Shown piece after piece: positions 1-6,459 of a stretch of DNA of 28,363 nucleotides. The DNA comes from Candidatus Levybacteria bacterium RIFCSPLOWO2_12_FULL_37_14 (GTDB lineage: Bacteria; Patescibacteriota; Microgenomatia; Levybacterales; UBA12049), in the NCBI GenBank assembly GCA_001782645.1, contig MFPH01000016.1, positions 1-28,363 of the forward strand, written 5' to 3'. The position numbers were made by a program, and so were the translations under genes. The notes beneath the pieces are model-generated. The model ran no database searches, was not told where the DNA came from, and saw nothing but the letters and a program-made list of their open reading frames with translations. How positions within the stretch are numbered: the stretch's first letter is position 1; every line of letters begins with the position of its first letter.

Positions 1-285
1 CGTTTAAAAAGTTATGATGCCAGGGTAATCGATTCGTGCTGTCAACAAATTCTGGACACAGCGATACGAACCGGCGCCAAAGTCGTGGGTCCGATACCCC
101 TCCCATCCAGAAGATCAGTTTACGCCATCAATAAATCTCCCTTTATCGACAAAGATGCCAAAGATCATTTCGAAATCAAGGTTCACAAAAGATTAATTGA
201 TATTATTTCCCCAACCGACAAGACAATTGACAGTTTAACCCACCTTGAACTTCCAGCGGGAGTAAATATAGAAATCCGCATGTAA
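1..285 (+). CDS. rpsJ: 30S ribosomal protein S10, 3' part
   Basis: Partial gene cut by the window edge. The frame is open from base 1 and encodes RLKSYDARVIDSCCQQIL onward, which matches the S10 core from about residue 9, so only about 8 residues are missing. Diagnostic S10 blocks are visible: TGAKVVGPIPLPSRR (family GPIPLPTR), DKDAKDHFEIKVHKRL and the C-terminal LPAGVNIEI. S10 is a 30S head protein and usually the first gene of the S10 operon. Here it is followed by a 133-base gap, a hairpin and an unrelated gene rather than by rplC. The operon has therefore been interrupted or split. Confidence 0.97.
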   Translation, partial: RLKSYDARVIDSCCQQILDTAIRTGAKVVGPIPLPSRRSVYAINKSPFIDKDAKDHFEIKVHKRLIDIISPTDKTIDSLTHLELPAGVNIEIRM

Positions 286-289
286 ACCA

Positions 290-338
290 AACTCAAATCT
301 CAAAGCGCAAAGCTCAAAACCACAACTCAAATCTCAAA
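290..338 (+). repeat. 15-bp direct repeat downstream of rpsJ
   Basis: AACTCAAATCTCAAA occurs at 290-304 and again at 324-338, inside an A/C-rich low-complexity stretch made of CAAA and CTCAAA units. It lies in the gap between rpsJ and the next gene. No coding potential is seen. It resembles the low-complexity vocabulary found elsewhere in this window (before rpsM and rplQ). Confidence 0.7.
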
Positions 339-350
339 ATTATTTTACCT

Positions 351-370
351 TCCATACTCTGTAGTATGGA
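351..370 (+). terminator. Hairpin after rpsJ, weak terminator candidate
   Basis: TCCATACT (351-358) pairs perfectly with AGTATGGA (363-370) around a CTGT loop, an 8-bp stem. It lies 65 bases after the rpsJ stop and just before the promoter at 380. The downstream sequence GTGTTGCATTT is only moderately T-rich, so termination is uncertain. Confidence 0.4.
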
Positions 371-379
371 GTGTTGCAT

Positions 380-409
380 TTGACAAACGTCTGCCTTTCT
401 TGTTAACAT
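380..409 (+). promoter_or_regulatory. Promoter of the 419-937 gene (extended -10, leaderless layout)
   Basis: A perfect -35 TTGACA (380-385) is followed after 18 bases by TAACAT (404-409), preceded by TG at 401-402 (extended -10, TGtTAACAT). Expected transcription start is about 415-418, next to the ATG at 419. There is no Shine-Dalgarno sequence between. The same layout recurs at 17642-17670 and on the minus strand at 20205-20213. Confidence 0.7.
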
Positions 410-418
410 TCCGTCATT

Positions 419-937
419 ATGAACATTGAGACAGACGGGAATCGATTGCCGCAATCTTCCGAGCCACGACTGGTGCGTTTGAGTCAGACACAAATAGGAT
501 TTAGGTATAGTTCATTATGTCTTGCTCAGGCGCTGAACACAGAGACCAATGAAGGAAAACCAATATATGCGTATGTACGAGTTTCAACTCCAGACCCAAA
601 TGAAATAACTATCTTTCAAGTAGACCTGGAAGGGAAAGTAGAACGTACAACTCATGTCAGCTATAGTATGGGAGAAAAAGAGATATACAATAGAGATGAA
701 ATTGGGCATGGAAGAATCCCTGAAGAAGAATTCAAGAAAATGTATTTAGCTATAGGCGGTAGATTCGATTCCAGTGTGGATATGCAGCATAAAATTGAAG
801 AAATAATTTTACTTATTGAACCAAAAAATAAAACAGAACGAGTAAAGACTACAGTATTGGAACAAAGCGATATTGTTGACCAATTTAAGGAATATGGAGA
901 TTCTATGCGAATATTTAGGGAGAGTTCGAAGAACTAA
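419..937 (+). CDS. Hypothetical protein between rpsJ and rplC
   Basis: A 172-residue protein that I do not recognise. It has no signal peptide, no membrane segment, no cysteine-based metal motif and no obvious catalytic motif. The composition is that of a soluble, mixed alpha/beta protein with acidic and charged stretches; the C-terminal half (from about residue 95) is rich in E, K and R. The start ATG at 419 is chosen because it lies immediately downstream of a strong promoter match with no room for a leader, suggesting a leaderless mRNA. It sits between rpsJ and rplC, which are normally adjacent, so it is an insertion into the S10 operon with its own promoter. The downstream rplC promoter restarts ribosomal transcription. 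Function unknown. Confidence 0.75.
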   Translation: MNIETDGNRLPQSSEPRLVRLSQTQIGFRYSSLCLAQALNTETNEGKPIYAYVRVSTPDPNEITIFQVDLEGKVERTTHVSYSMGEKEIYNRDEIGHGRIPEEEFKKMYLAIGGRFDSSVDMQHKIEEIILLIEPKNKTERVKTTVLEQSDIVDQFKEYGDSMRIFRESSKN

Positions 938-963
938 GCCATAAGCTTATTTATTCAGGCGTA

Positions 964-992
964 TTGCATTTATTCCTCTCTTTGTATATAAT
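964..992 (+). promoter_or_regulatory. Promoter of the rplC operon
   Basis: TTGCAT (964-969), a 17-base spacer, then a perfect TATAAT (987-992). Expected start near 999, giving a leader of about 100 bases before the rplC ATG at 1101. This probably drives the long rplC to map transcription unit, since rpsJ lies upstream behind another gene. Confidence 0.75.
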
Positions 993-1006
993 TACCCTTG
1001 AAAGTC

Positions 1007-1042
1007 ATGTTTAACCGATTGGAGGTAAATAAGGCTGCATAA
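1007..1042 (+). other. Possible leader peptide ORF in the rplC leader
   Basis: ATG at 1007, about 8 bases after the predicted start, opens an 11-codon ORF reading MFNRLEVNKAA and then TAA. It lies ahead of the terminator-like hairpin at 1069-1094. The GGAGG at about 1020-1024 lies inside this ORF with no start codon at a useful distance after it. Entirely speculative; short ORFs like this occur by chance. Confidence 0.2.
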
Positions 1043-1054
1043 ATAGGAAGTTTA

Positions 1055-1094
1055 AGGGACAATCCCTGAAGCGACTGTGTGCAGTCGCTTTTTT
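1055..1094 (+). terminator. Tandem hairpins with T-run: attenuator in the rplC leader
   Basis: First hairpin AGGGA (1055-1059) / TCCCT (1063-1067). The second is a 9-bp perfect stem AAGCGACTG (1069-1077) / CAGTCGCTT (1082-1090) with a TGTG loop. It is followed by further T residues to 1094, the form of an intrinsic terminator. It lies between the promoter at 964-992 and the rplC ATG at 1101, so it can only act as an attenuator or a 5' mRNA structure. A competing pairing CTGCA (1035-1039) / TGCAG (1080-1084) is possible but only 5 bp. Confidence 0.6.
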
Positions 1095-1100
1095 GGTTTT

Positions 1101-1847
1101 ATGAATTCAATACTGGCAAAAAAAGTTGAACAAGGACAAAAATTCTTGGAAGATGGCAAACGCATTCCTGTTACTAAATTAAACGTAAATGGGAATATTG
1201 TTGTTGCAATCAAAACGCAAGCGCGGGATAAATATTCTGCAGTTCAGCTTGGATTTGATAAAAGAGCAAAATTAGCTCCAAAAAGCAATAAGTCCCCCTT
1301 TAGATTTTTAAGAGAAGTCAGAATGGCAGATGCGGAAATACTGCCTGCTGTCGGAGATGTAGTTAAAGCAAGTGATGTTTTCAAACCGGGTGATGTTGTA
1401 AATGTTACCGGAATATCCAAAGGAAAAGGTTATGCAGGCGGAGTTAAAAGATATCATTTTAAGGGTGGACCCCGAACGCACGGACAATCCGACCGCGAAA
1501 GAGCACCGGGCTCTATCGGATCAACCACTACTCCCGGAAGAGTTTATCGAGGGAAAAGGATGGCAGGACGAATGGGTCATGAGCAGGTTACAGTTAAGAA
1601 CATAAGAATTGTATCGGTTGACGACAATTTCATTTTAGTTAAAGGTTTGGTTCCCGGCGGAAGAAATACTTTGTTAATGCTTAAGAAAGTAAAAGACGTT
1701 GATAATAAATTTATCCCTTTGTACGCGGATAAAGTTGAACCCGCCGTCGCTTCCGCCTTCGTTAAAACTACGGCGGACAAGAAAGCTTTGGCGGGCAAGG
1801 AAGAAAAGAAGGAAGTTAAAGTTAAAGTGAAGGAGGAAAATAAATAA
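1101..1847 (+). CDS. rplC: 50S ribosomal protein L3
   Basis: 248 residues. L3 landmarks are MNSILAKKVEQGQKF at the N-terminus, PGDVVNVTGISKGKGYAGG (about 96-114), THGQSDRERAPGSIG (about 127-140), PGRVYRGKRMAGRMG and PGGRNTLLMLKK. The ATG at 1101 fits the family N-terminus. An upstream in-frame GTG at 1077 lies inside the terminator hairpin and is rejected. There is no Shine-Dalgarno sequence; the region before the start is T-rich. From about residue 212 there is a nonstandard, K/E-rich tail that contains a GC-rich nested palindrome (1740-1795) and makes the protein about 40 residues longer than typical bacterial L3. The stop overlaps the rplD start by one base. Confidence 0.97.
   Translation: MNSILAKKVEQGQKFLEDGKRIPVTKLNVNGNIVVAIKTQARDKYSAVQLGFDKRAKLAPKSNKSPFRFLREVRMADAEILPAVGDVVKASDVFKPGDVVNVTGISKGKGYAGGVKRYHFKGGPRTHGQSDRERAPGSIGSTTTPGRVYRGKRMAGRMGHEQVTVKNIRIVSVDDNFILVKGLVPGGRNTLLMLKKVKDVDNKFIPLYADKVEPAVASAFVKTTADKKALAGKEEKKEVKVKVKEENK
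1740..1795 (+). repeat. Nested GC palindrome inside the rplC tail
   Basis: Outer arms CCCGCC (1740-1745) and GGCGGG (1790-1795) enclose inner arms CCGCC (1753-1757) and GGCGG (1772-1776). In frame it encodes a piece of the L3 tail with A, K and V residues. Its relative in the next gene (1877-1932) shares the outer arms and similar inner wording, so the two appear to be copies of one mobile short element. Confidence 0.7.
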
Positions 1848-2740
1848 TGGCTGTTGCAAAATCAAAAGTCAAATCTCCCGCCTTCGCTAAAGCTTCCACC
1901 GACGCTAAAGCTGTGGCGGACAAGTCGGCGGGCAAGCAAAAATCAAAAACACGAACTAAAGTTCAAAAAACAATGAAGAAAACTGTTGTGAAAAAAGCTA
2001 CGGCAAAAGCAAAAGTGGCAAAACTTGAGGCTTCCGCCAAAGGCGGATCAGCCTTGGGCCGAAAAATTGCTGTTTCAGCCTCTAAGAAACAGGTAAGCTT
2101 AAATGTTTCGGTTTTTGATACCAAAGGAAAAATTGCCGGAAAGATTGAGCTTCCTGCAGAAATATTTGGTGTTAAAATAAATAATCCTCTTATGTCCCAA
2201 GCTGTCCGTGTTTATTTGGCAAATCAAAGGCAAGGAACGTCTAAGACGAAAGACCGGGGAGAAGTCAGCAGAACAACCAAAAAAGTCTGGCAGCAAAAGG
2301 GAACAGGAAGAGCCAGGCATGGTTCAAGAAGAGCTCCTATTTTTGTCGGCGGAGGACGTGTTTTTGGTCCAACTCCCCGCGATTTATCCTTAAGCATCTC
2401 AAAGAAAATGAAAACCCTCGCGCTTTTTTCGGCGCTCTCCTCCAAACTCAAAGATAGTGAAATAAAAATCATCAAAGGTTTAGAAACAATTGCGCCTAAA
2501 ACAAAATTAATGGCGCAAATTTTGGAAAATTTGGAAATAAAAAAAGCTTCAAGAGTTTTGCTGATAATGCCAAAGGCGGGAAAGGAATCAGAAAATGTTT
2601 ATAGGGCGGCAAGAAACATTGAAGGAATAGAAATTCAAAGCGCAAATTCACTCAACGTATACAGAGTTTTGGATAGCACATTAATTCTTATGATGAAAGA
2701 TTCCATAGATACTCTTAAAAAAACTTTTGTTAAGAATTAA
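1847..2740 (+). CDS. rplD: 50S ribosomal protein L4 with long basic N-terminal extension
   Basis: 297 residues against about 205 for typical L4. The L4 core starts at about residue 83 (VSLNVSVFDTKG). The signature loop GTGRARHGSRRAPIFVGGG is at about 152-170, followed by GPTPRDL and a normal C-terminal domain. The first 82 residues are lysine/alanine-rich, probably disordered, and contain two palindromic elements (1877-1932 and 2033-2047). AGGAGG at 1831-1836 is a strong ribosome-binding site and fixes the ATG at 1847, so the extension is probably really translated. L4 lines the exit tunnel and is also the autogenous regulator of the S10 operon in other bacteria; whether that holds here is unknown. 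Confidence 0.96.
   Translation: MAVAKSKVKSPAFAKASTDAKAVADKSAGKQKSKTRTKVQKTMKKTVVKKATAKAKVAKLEASAKGGSALGRKIAVSASKKQVSLNVSVFDTKGKIAGKIELPAEIFGVKINNPLMSQAVRVYLANQRQGTSKTKDRGEVSRTTKKVWQQKGTGRARHGSRRAPIFVGGGRVFGPTPRDLSLSISKKMKTLALFSALSSKLKDSEIKIIKGLETIAPKTKLMAQILENLEIKKASRVLLIMPKAGKESENVYRAARNIEGIEIQSANSLNVYRVLDSTLILMMKDSIDTLKKTFVKN
1877..1932 (+). repeat. GC palindrome encoding PAFAKAS-type peptide in rplD
   Basis: Outer arms CCCGCC (1877-1882) and GGCGGG (1927-1932), with CCACC (1896-1900) and GGCGG (1915-1919) inside. It encodes residues 11-30 of L4 (PAFAKASTDAKAVADKSAGK). This is a sister copy of the element in rplC, with the inner arm already mutated (CCACC against CCGCC). Confidence 0.75.
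2033..2047 (+). repeat. Small TCCGCC/GGCGGA palindrome in rplD
   Basis: TCCGCC (2033-2038), AAA loop, GGCGGA (2042-2047), in frame within the basic N-terminal extension of L4 (peptide ASAKGG). Same core as the palindrome in rplF at 8117-8131. Confidence 0.65.
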
Positions 2741-2746
2741 AAAATT

Positions 2747-3055
2747 ATGAATATAGGAGACGTTATTATTGCGCCGGTTATAACAGAAAAATCAATGAAA
2801 GATGCGGGACGCGGGAGATATACCTTTAAAGTTGCCAACGGAGCGAATAAGCCCTTGATCAAACAGGCTATTGAAAGTAAATTTAAAGTGAAAGTTTTGA
2901 AAATAATGGTAAGCCTTATTAAGGGGAAAACCGAGAGGCGCGGAATAAAGAGAGAGGAATTTGTAAAAACTGCCTGGAAAAAGGCGACAGTTCAGTTGGC
3001 TAAAGATCAAAAAATTGCGCTTTTTGATGTAGGAGGTCAGGAGGAAAAGAAATAA
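2747..3055 (+). CDS. rplW: 50S ribosomal protein L23
   Basis: 102 residues, the usual length. Family features are the N-terminal IIAPVITEKSMKDA, YTFKVANGANKPLIKQAIES, a VKVLKIMV strand, KGKTERRG and the KKATVQLA strand near the end. L23 sits at the exit of the peptide tunnel and is the docking site for SRP and trigger factor. It starts 6 bases after rplD with no clear Shine-Dalgarno sequence (AATTAAAAAATT before the ATG). Its stop codon abuts the first copy of the junction hairpin element. Confidence 0.96.
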   Translation: MNIGDVIIAPVITEKSMKDAGRGRYTFKVANGANKPLIKQAIESKFKVKVLKIMVSLIKGKTERRGIKREEFVKTAWKKATVQLAKDQKIALFDVGGQEEKK

Positions 3056-3082
3056 CCCCGAAGGGGTGTTTTCAACATTATG
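3053..3082 (+). repeat. Junction element A, copy 1 (rplW-rplB)
   Basis: Runs from the rplW stop codon to the rplB ATG. The stem is ACCCC (3055-3059) / GGGGT (3063-3067) with a GAA loop. It is followed by GTTTTCAACATT and the ATG at 3080. Nearly identical copies are at 4132-4159 and 6459-6485, each ending on a ribosomal-protein start codon. Confidence 0.85.
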
Positions 3083-3817
3083 AAACTCAAATTTATAAGA
3101 AAGAAAAATTCGGGACGGGATGTATCGGGGCAAGTTTCCGTCAGACATCAGGGCGGAGAGCATAAACGCTTTATGCGTGTTATTGATTTTAAGCGTAACA
3201 AACTTGGTATCGAAGGGAAAGTAAGTTCCATAGAGTACGACCCAAACAGAACTACCCAAATTGCCCTTATTCATTATGCTGATGGAGACAAAATGTATAT
3301 CCTAAGCCCGCTTGGATTAAAAGTAGGAGATGTGGTAAAATCAGGTCCGCAGGCAGAGATTAAAATAGGGAATGCTCTTCCATTAAAAGCGCTTCCTCTT
3401 GGAACTGTTGTTCACAATGTTGAATTTATGCCGGGCCGTGGCGGACAAATGGGTAGGTCTGCCGGAACAGGGATTATCGTTCAGGCTAAAGAAGGGCAGG
3501 ATATTGACCTGAAGCTTCCATCGGGAGAAATCAGAAGGGTTGATGGAGATTGTTTTGGAACAATCGGAACATTGGGGAATATTGATTGGAAAAACGAAGT
3601 AATTGGCAAAGCAGGCAGATCTAGGCACATGGGCATTAGGCCTACGGTTAGAGGAGTTGCTCAGGATCCCAGATCTCATCCTCATGGAGGAGGAGAAGGC
3701 AGAAGTACTGTTGGAAGAAAAACTCCCATGACGTATGCAGGGCGTCCTGCTGTTGGAAGAACCAGGAATAAGAAAAAATATTCAAATAAATATATATTGC
3801 AAAGGAGAAGGAAATAA
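3080..3817 (+). CDS. rplB: 50S ribosomal protein L2, short N-terminus
   Basis: 245 residues against about 275 in typical bacteria. Conserved L2 blocks are VRHQGGEHKR, VIDFKRNK, SIEYDPNRTTQIALIHYADG, GNALPLKALPLGTVVHNVE, AGRSRHMGIRPTVRG and SHPHGGGEGRSTVGRK. The last contains the histidine and glycine cluster near the peptidyl-transferase centre. The N-terminal 30 or so residues normally seen (MAIKKYKPTSPGRR and the linker after it) are reduced to MKLKFIRKKNSGR. No upstream in-frame start could restore them, because the gap is filled by junction element A. The C-terminus carries a basic tail (KKKYSNKYILQRRRK). L2 bridges subunits and is needed for assembly of the 50S core. Confidence 0.96.
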   Translation: MKLKFIRKKNSGRDVSGQVSVRHQGGEHKRFMRVIDFKRNKLGIEGKVSSIEYDPNRTTQIALIHYADGDKMYILSPLGLKVGDVVKSGPQAEIKIGNALPLKALPLGTVVHNVEFMPGRGGQMGRSAGTGIIVQAKEGQDIDLKLPSGEIRRVDGDCFGTIGTLGNIDWKNEVIGKAGRSRHMGIRPTVRGVAQDPRSHPHGGGEGRSTVGRKTPMTYAGRPAVGRTRNKKKYSNKYILQRRRK

Positions 3818-3837
3818 TCCTTCAGCAAGTTCAGGAT
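3817..3837 (+). repeat. Junction element B, copy 1 (rplB-rpsS)
   Basis: Imperfect palindrome with ATCCT and AGGAT ends around TCAGCAAGTTC. It occupies nearly all of the 28-base gap between the rplB stop and the rpsS ATG. Relatives are at 4488-4507, 8530-8551 and 16484-16503. The AGGA at its right end lies 9-12 bases before the rpsS ATG and could serve as a weak ribosome-binding site. Confidence 0.75.
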
Positions 3838-3845
3838 AAATAAAT

Positions 3846-4130
3846 ATGGGAAGAAGTATAAAAAAAGGTCCATACATTGACCCAAAACTTTTGAAAAAAA
3901 TAATGAAGCAGAAGCAAATGGGCGATAAATCTGCTATAAAAACGTGGGCAAGAGCCAGTCAGATTTCTCCTGAGTTTGTCGGTCATACAATAGCAGTTCA
4001 TAACGGAAAAAACTTTATTACAGTATTTATTCTTGAGGGGATGGTCGGACACAGGCTTGGAGAATTTTCTCATACCCGCACATTCAGAAGTCATGGAAGA
4101 GTTGTGGCCCGAGAAATTAGTAAGACATAA
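3846..4130 (+). CDS. rpsS: 30S ribosomal protein S19
   Basis: 94 residues, normal length. Signature regions are MGRSIKKGPYIDPKLLKKI, IKTWARASQISPEFVGHTIAVHNG and GHRLGEFSHTRTFRSHG. S19 forms a pair with S13 in the 30S head. The gap to rplV is filled by junction element A. The start ATG at 3846 follows element B. Confidence 0.97.
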   Translation: MGRSIKKGPYIDPKLLKKIMKQKQMGDKSAIKTWARASQISPEFVGHTIAVHNGKNFITVFILEGMVGHRLGEFSHTRTFRSHGRVVAREISKT

Positions 4131-4131
4131 A

Positions 4132-4159
4132 ACCCTGAAAGGGTATTTTCAACATTATG
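4132..4159 (+). repeat. Junction element A, copy 2 (rpsS-rplV)
   Basis: Stem ACCC (4132-4135) / GGGT (4141-4144) with a TGAAA loop, followed by ATTTTCAACATT and the rplV ATG at 4157. It differs from copy 3 at only two places: one base in the tail (A for G) and a TA dropped just before the ATG in copy 3. Confidence 0.85.
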
Positions 4160-4549
4160 GATATTATAGCAAGAGCAAGATCAATTAGAATATCGCCTCG
4201 CAAAGTAAGATTAGTTGCTGATGGCATACGAAATCTTCCTTTGGATAAAGCGCTTAATGTGCTCAATATGACTCAAAAAAGAGGAGCAAGCGTGCTAAAT
4301 GCTGTATTTAAAAGCGCAATCGGAAATGCTGTTAATAATTCTAAAAAGAGCCTTGATTCGCTTAAAATAAAGGGAATTGAAGTGTGGGATGGACCGGCGA
4401 TCAAAAAGTTTCATCCGTCAACCAGAGGAAGAGTGCATCCCTATAAAAAAAGAAGCAGTCACATCAAGATTATCTTAACGGATGATCATCCTTCGACAAG
4501 CTCAGGAGAAAAATTGATGAAAGGAGCGGAACGTGGGACAAAAAGTTAA
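4157..4549 (+). CDS. rplV: 50S ribosomal protein L22
   Basis: 130 residues. L22 blocks are ARSIRISPRKVRLVADGIR, the KRGASVLNAVFKSAIGNA helix region and the tunnel-lining hairpin ending HPSTRGRVHPYKKRSSHIKI. The last 20 or so residues (from about 110) are extra and are partly encoded by repeat element B (HPSTSSGEKL). The 3' end overlaps rpsC by 17 bases. The overlap suggests the repeat insertion pushed the stop codon downstream into the next gene. Confidence 0.96.
   Translation: MDIIARARSIRISPRKVRLVADGIRNLPLDKALNVLNMTQKRGASVLNAVFKSAIGNAVNNSKKSLDSLKIKGIEVWDGPAIKKFHPSTRGRVHPYKKRSSHIKIILTDDHPSTSSGEKLMKGAERGTKS
4488..4507 (+). repeat. Element B, copy 2, inside the rplV 3' end
   Basis: ATCCTTCGACAAGCTCAGGA at 4488-4507, encoding PSTSSG of the L22 tail. 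The following bases GAAAAATTGAT also match the copy in rplQ (16484 onward), so the shared unit is about 30 bases. Confidence 0.8.
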
Positions 4550-5180
4550 TCCGCAGATTCTAAGACTTGGAACAATTTATAATTGGAGCAGTCGTTGGTT
4601 TGACGATAAAAAATATAAAGATGTACTCTTGGAAGATTTTAATCTAAGAAAAGCTCTCATGGTTAAGTTGGGGGCAGCAGGAGTTTCCGAAATTGAGATA
4701 GAAAGATCGATTAACAGTTTAAGATTGATAATTAATGTTTCAAGACCGGGTATGGTAATTGGAAGGGCAGGAAGCGGCTTGGAAGAGATCAAAGATTACT
4801 TATATAAATTCCTAAAAATTAAAAAGAATTCTAAAACTGCTTCTAAAATAGATATCAGAATAGAGCCTATTAAGGAGCCAAATCTGGATGCATTCTTGGT
4901 TGCTAAGAATATTTCAGACCAATTGGTGAAACGCCTTCCCCATAGAAGAGTTTTGGCTCAAACAGTAGAAAGAGTGATGGGAGCAGGGGCGAAGGGAATA
5001 AGGATTATTATTTCGGGACGTGTCGGCGGAGCTGAAATTAACAGGAAAGAAAAGATGCAAAAAGGAACAGTTCCGTTGTCAACCATTAGAGAAAGAATAG
5101 CTTTCGCAAGCGTTCCGGCACTAACAAAAAAAGGCTACATTGGCGTAAAAGTTTGGATAAATAAAGGAGAGGGGAAATAA
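4533..5180 (+). CDS. rpsC: 30S ribosomal protein S3
   Basis: 215 residues starting with GTG (MGQKVNPQILRLG, the usual S3 start). AAGGAG at 4521-4526 is the ribosome-binding site, 6 bases before the GTG, which supports this start despite the overlap with rplV. The KH domain with RPGMVIGRAGSGLEEIK is at about residues 71-87. The C-terminal S3 domain with LPHRRVLAQTVERVMGAGAKG and GRVGGAEINRKEKMQKGTVP follows. It lies at the mRNA entry channel of the 30S subunit. Confidence 0.97.
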   Translation: MGQKVNPQILRLGTIYNWSSRWFDDKKYKDVLLEDFNLRKALMVKLGAAGVSEIEIERSINSLRLIINVSRPGMVIGRAGSGLEEIKDYLYKFLKIKKNSKTASKIDIRIEPIKEPNLDAFLVAKNISDQLVKRLPHRRVLAQTVERVMGAGAKGIRIIISGRVGGAEINRKEKMQKGTVPLSTIRERIAFASVPALTKKGYIGVKVWINKGEGK

Positions 5181-5181
5181 T

Positions 5182-5601
5182 ATGTTAGTTCCAAAAAGAG
5201 CAAAATACAGAAAACAGCAAAAAGGCCGAATAAGAGGAAAAGCTCACACAGGAGTTAAGGTTTCCTTTGGTGAGTTCGGTCTCCTAACGGAAGACAGAGG
5301 ATTAATAACAAGCAGGCAAATAGAGGCGGCAAGACGTGCGATAACTCATTATACCCAAAGAGGGGGAAGACTTTGGATAAGAATTTTTCCCCATAAACCA
5401 ATTACAAAAAAGCCTGCAGAAACACGTATGGGCGGAGGCAAAGGAGATGTGTACGAGTTCGTTGCTCCGGTTAAGCCGGGAAGAATGCTTTTTGAGATGG
5501 GTGGAGTTGCGAAAGATGTCGCATTTTCCGCACTAAGGCTTGCATCATATAAGCTAAATGTGAAAACAAGAATTGTGGTAAAGTCTGAATATAATATTTA
5601 A
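5182..5601 (+). CDS. rplP: 50S ribosomal protein L16
   Basis: 139 residues, typical length. Diagnostic blocks are MLVPKRAKYRKQQKGRIRG, FGEFGLLTEDRGLITSRQIE, AARRAITHYTQRGGRLWIRI, FPHKPITKKPAETRMGGGKG and VKPGRMLFEMGG. L16 positions the A-site tRNA. It starts one base after the rpsC stop codon; GAGAGGGG before it is a good ribosome-binding site. Confidence 0.97.
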   Translation: MLVPKRAKYRKQQKGRIRGKAHTGVKVSFGEFGLLTEDRGLITSRQIEAARRAITHYTQRGGRLWIRIFPHKPITKKPAETRMGGGKGDVYEFVAPVKPGRMLFEMGGVAKDVAFSALRLASYKLNVKTRIVVKSEYNI

Positions 5602-5614
5602 TTAAATATAGAAT

Positions 5615-5851
5615 ATGAAATCAAAAGAAAAAAAAGAATTACATGCAAAAAGCATAAAAGAATTAAGCAAGCTGGTCGTAGAAACAAAAGATGCGCTTGC
5701 CGGAATGAAATTAGATAAAACACAAAATAAAATTAAGAATACAAGCATTCTTTCTATTAAAAGAAAAGAGATAGCACAAATGCTCACAATTATAAGATTG
5801 AAAGAATTAGCGGAAATTCAGGAGGCTAAAAATGAAAAAACAAACAAATAA
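5615..5851 (+). CDS. rpmC: 50S ribosomal protein L29
   Basis: 78 residues, slightly longer than typical (60-70). All-helical lysine/glutamate-rich sequence with KSIKELSKLVVETKDALAGMKLD and the C-terminal IKRKEIAQMLTIIRLKEL motif (family ARVKTVLNE). The extra C-terminal residues overlap the start of rpsQ by 20 bases. No Shine-Dalgarno sequence upstream. Located near the tunnel exit. Confidence 0.93.
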   Translation: MKSKEKKELHAKSIKELSKLVVETKDALAGMKLDKTQNKIKNTSILSIKRKEIAQMLTIIRLKELAEIQEAKNEKTNK

Positions 5852-6098
5852 TATTAAAAAAACACTTGATGGGGTTATTGTTTCGGTTAAAATGAAAAAA
5901 ACGGCAGTAGTTAGGATCACGAGGAAATTTCCCCATCCGTTATACAAAAAACTTATCAAAAGAGACGGTAATTTTAATGTAGATGTCGGGACTTTTACGC
6001 CTATTGTTGGTGACAGGGTAAAAATTGTAGAAACAAAACCGATATCAAAAACCAAGCATTTTAAAATAGCGGAGGTAATTAAAGATGGTTCAGCATAG
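5832..6098 (+). CDS. rpsQ: 30S ribosomal protein S17
   Basis: 88 residues. S17 OB-fold with LDGVIVSVKMKKTAVVRI, HPLYKKLIKRDGNFNVDV and GDRVKIVETKPISKTKHFKI. ATG at 5832 is set by AGGAGG (5820-5825), which lies inside the 3' end of rpmC; the two genes overlap by 20 bases and are probably translationally coupled. The 3' end overlaps rplN by 14 bases. An early assembly protein of the 30S body. Confidence 0.96.
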   Translation: MKKQTNNIKKTLDGVIVSVKMKKTAVVRITRKFPHPLYKKLIKRDGNFNVDVGTFTPIVGDRVKIVETKPISKTKHFKIAEVIKDGSA

Positions 6099-6459
6099 AA
6101 CAATATTAAAAGTTGCGGATAATAGCGGGGCAAAGGCTCTCATGGTGATTCATATTTTCGGAGGATCTCAGAGGAGATATGGATATGTAGGAGATGTCTT
6201 AAATTGCGTAGTTCAAGGAGCAAGCCCTATCGGAACGGTCAAAGACAGCCAGATTGTAAAAGTTCTTCTGGTTAGAACCAGAAAAGAAAAAAGAAGACCG
6301 GACGGATCCTTCATTAGATTTTCCGATAATGCGGGAGTTGTGATAGATACGGCTCAGGACAAAAATCCGATAGGAACAAGGATATTTGGTCCGATCGCCC
6401 GGGAAGTAAAAGATAAAGGTTTCTCAAAAATTGCAAGTATGGCAGTAGAGGTTATTTAA
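6085..6459 (+). CDS. rplN: 50S ribosomal protein L14
   Basis: 124 residues. L14 blocks are MVQHRTILKVADNSGAKALM, GYVGDVLNCVVQGASP, VLLVRTRKEKRRPDGSFIRF and NPIGTRIFGPIAREV. The GGAGGT site just upstream (within rpsQ) supports the start. Forms an intersubunit bridge. Its stop codon is the first part of the third junction element A. Confidence 0.97.
   Translation: MVQHRTILKVADNSGAKALMVIHIFGGSQRRYGYVGDVLNCVVQGASPIGTVKDSQIVKVLLVRTRKEKRRPDGSFIRFSDNAGVVIDTAQDKNPIGTRIFGPIAREVKDKGFSKIASMAVEVI

Noticed and set aside
1069..1094. Terminator of the 419-937 gene only
   Set aside because: The promoter at 964-992 lies between that gene and the hairpin, so the hairpin is inside the rplC leader; it may still end read-through from upstream.
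1869..2095. Sequencing or start-site error as the cause of the long L4 N-terminus
   Set aside because: The ATG at 1847 has a strong AGGAGG site and the extension stays open in frame, with codon composition like the neighbouring tails.
2792..3274. 160-codon open frame on the minus strand
   Set aside because: It is a shadow of rplW and rplB; the plus-strand proteins are clearly conserved.
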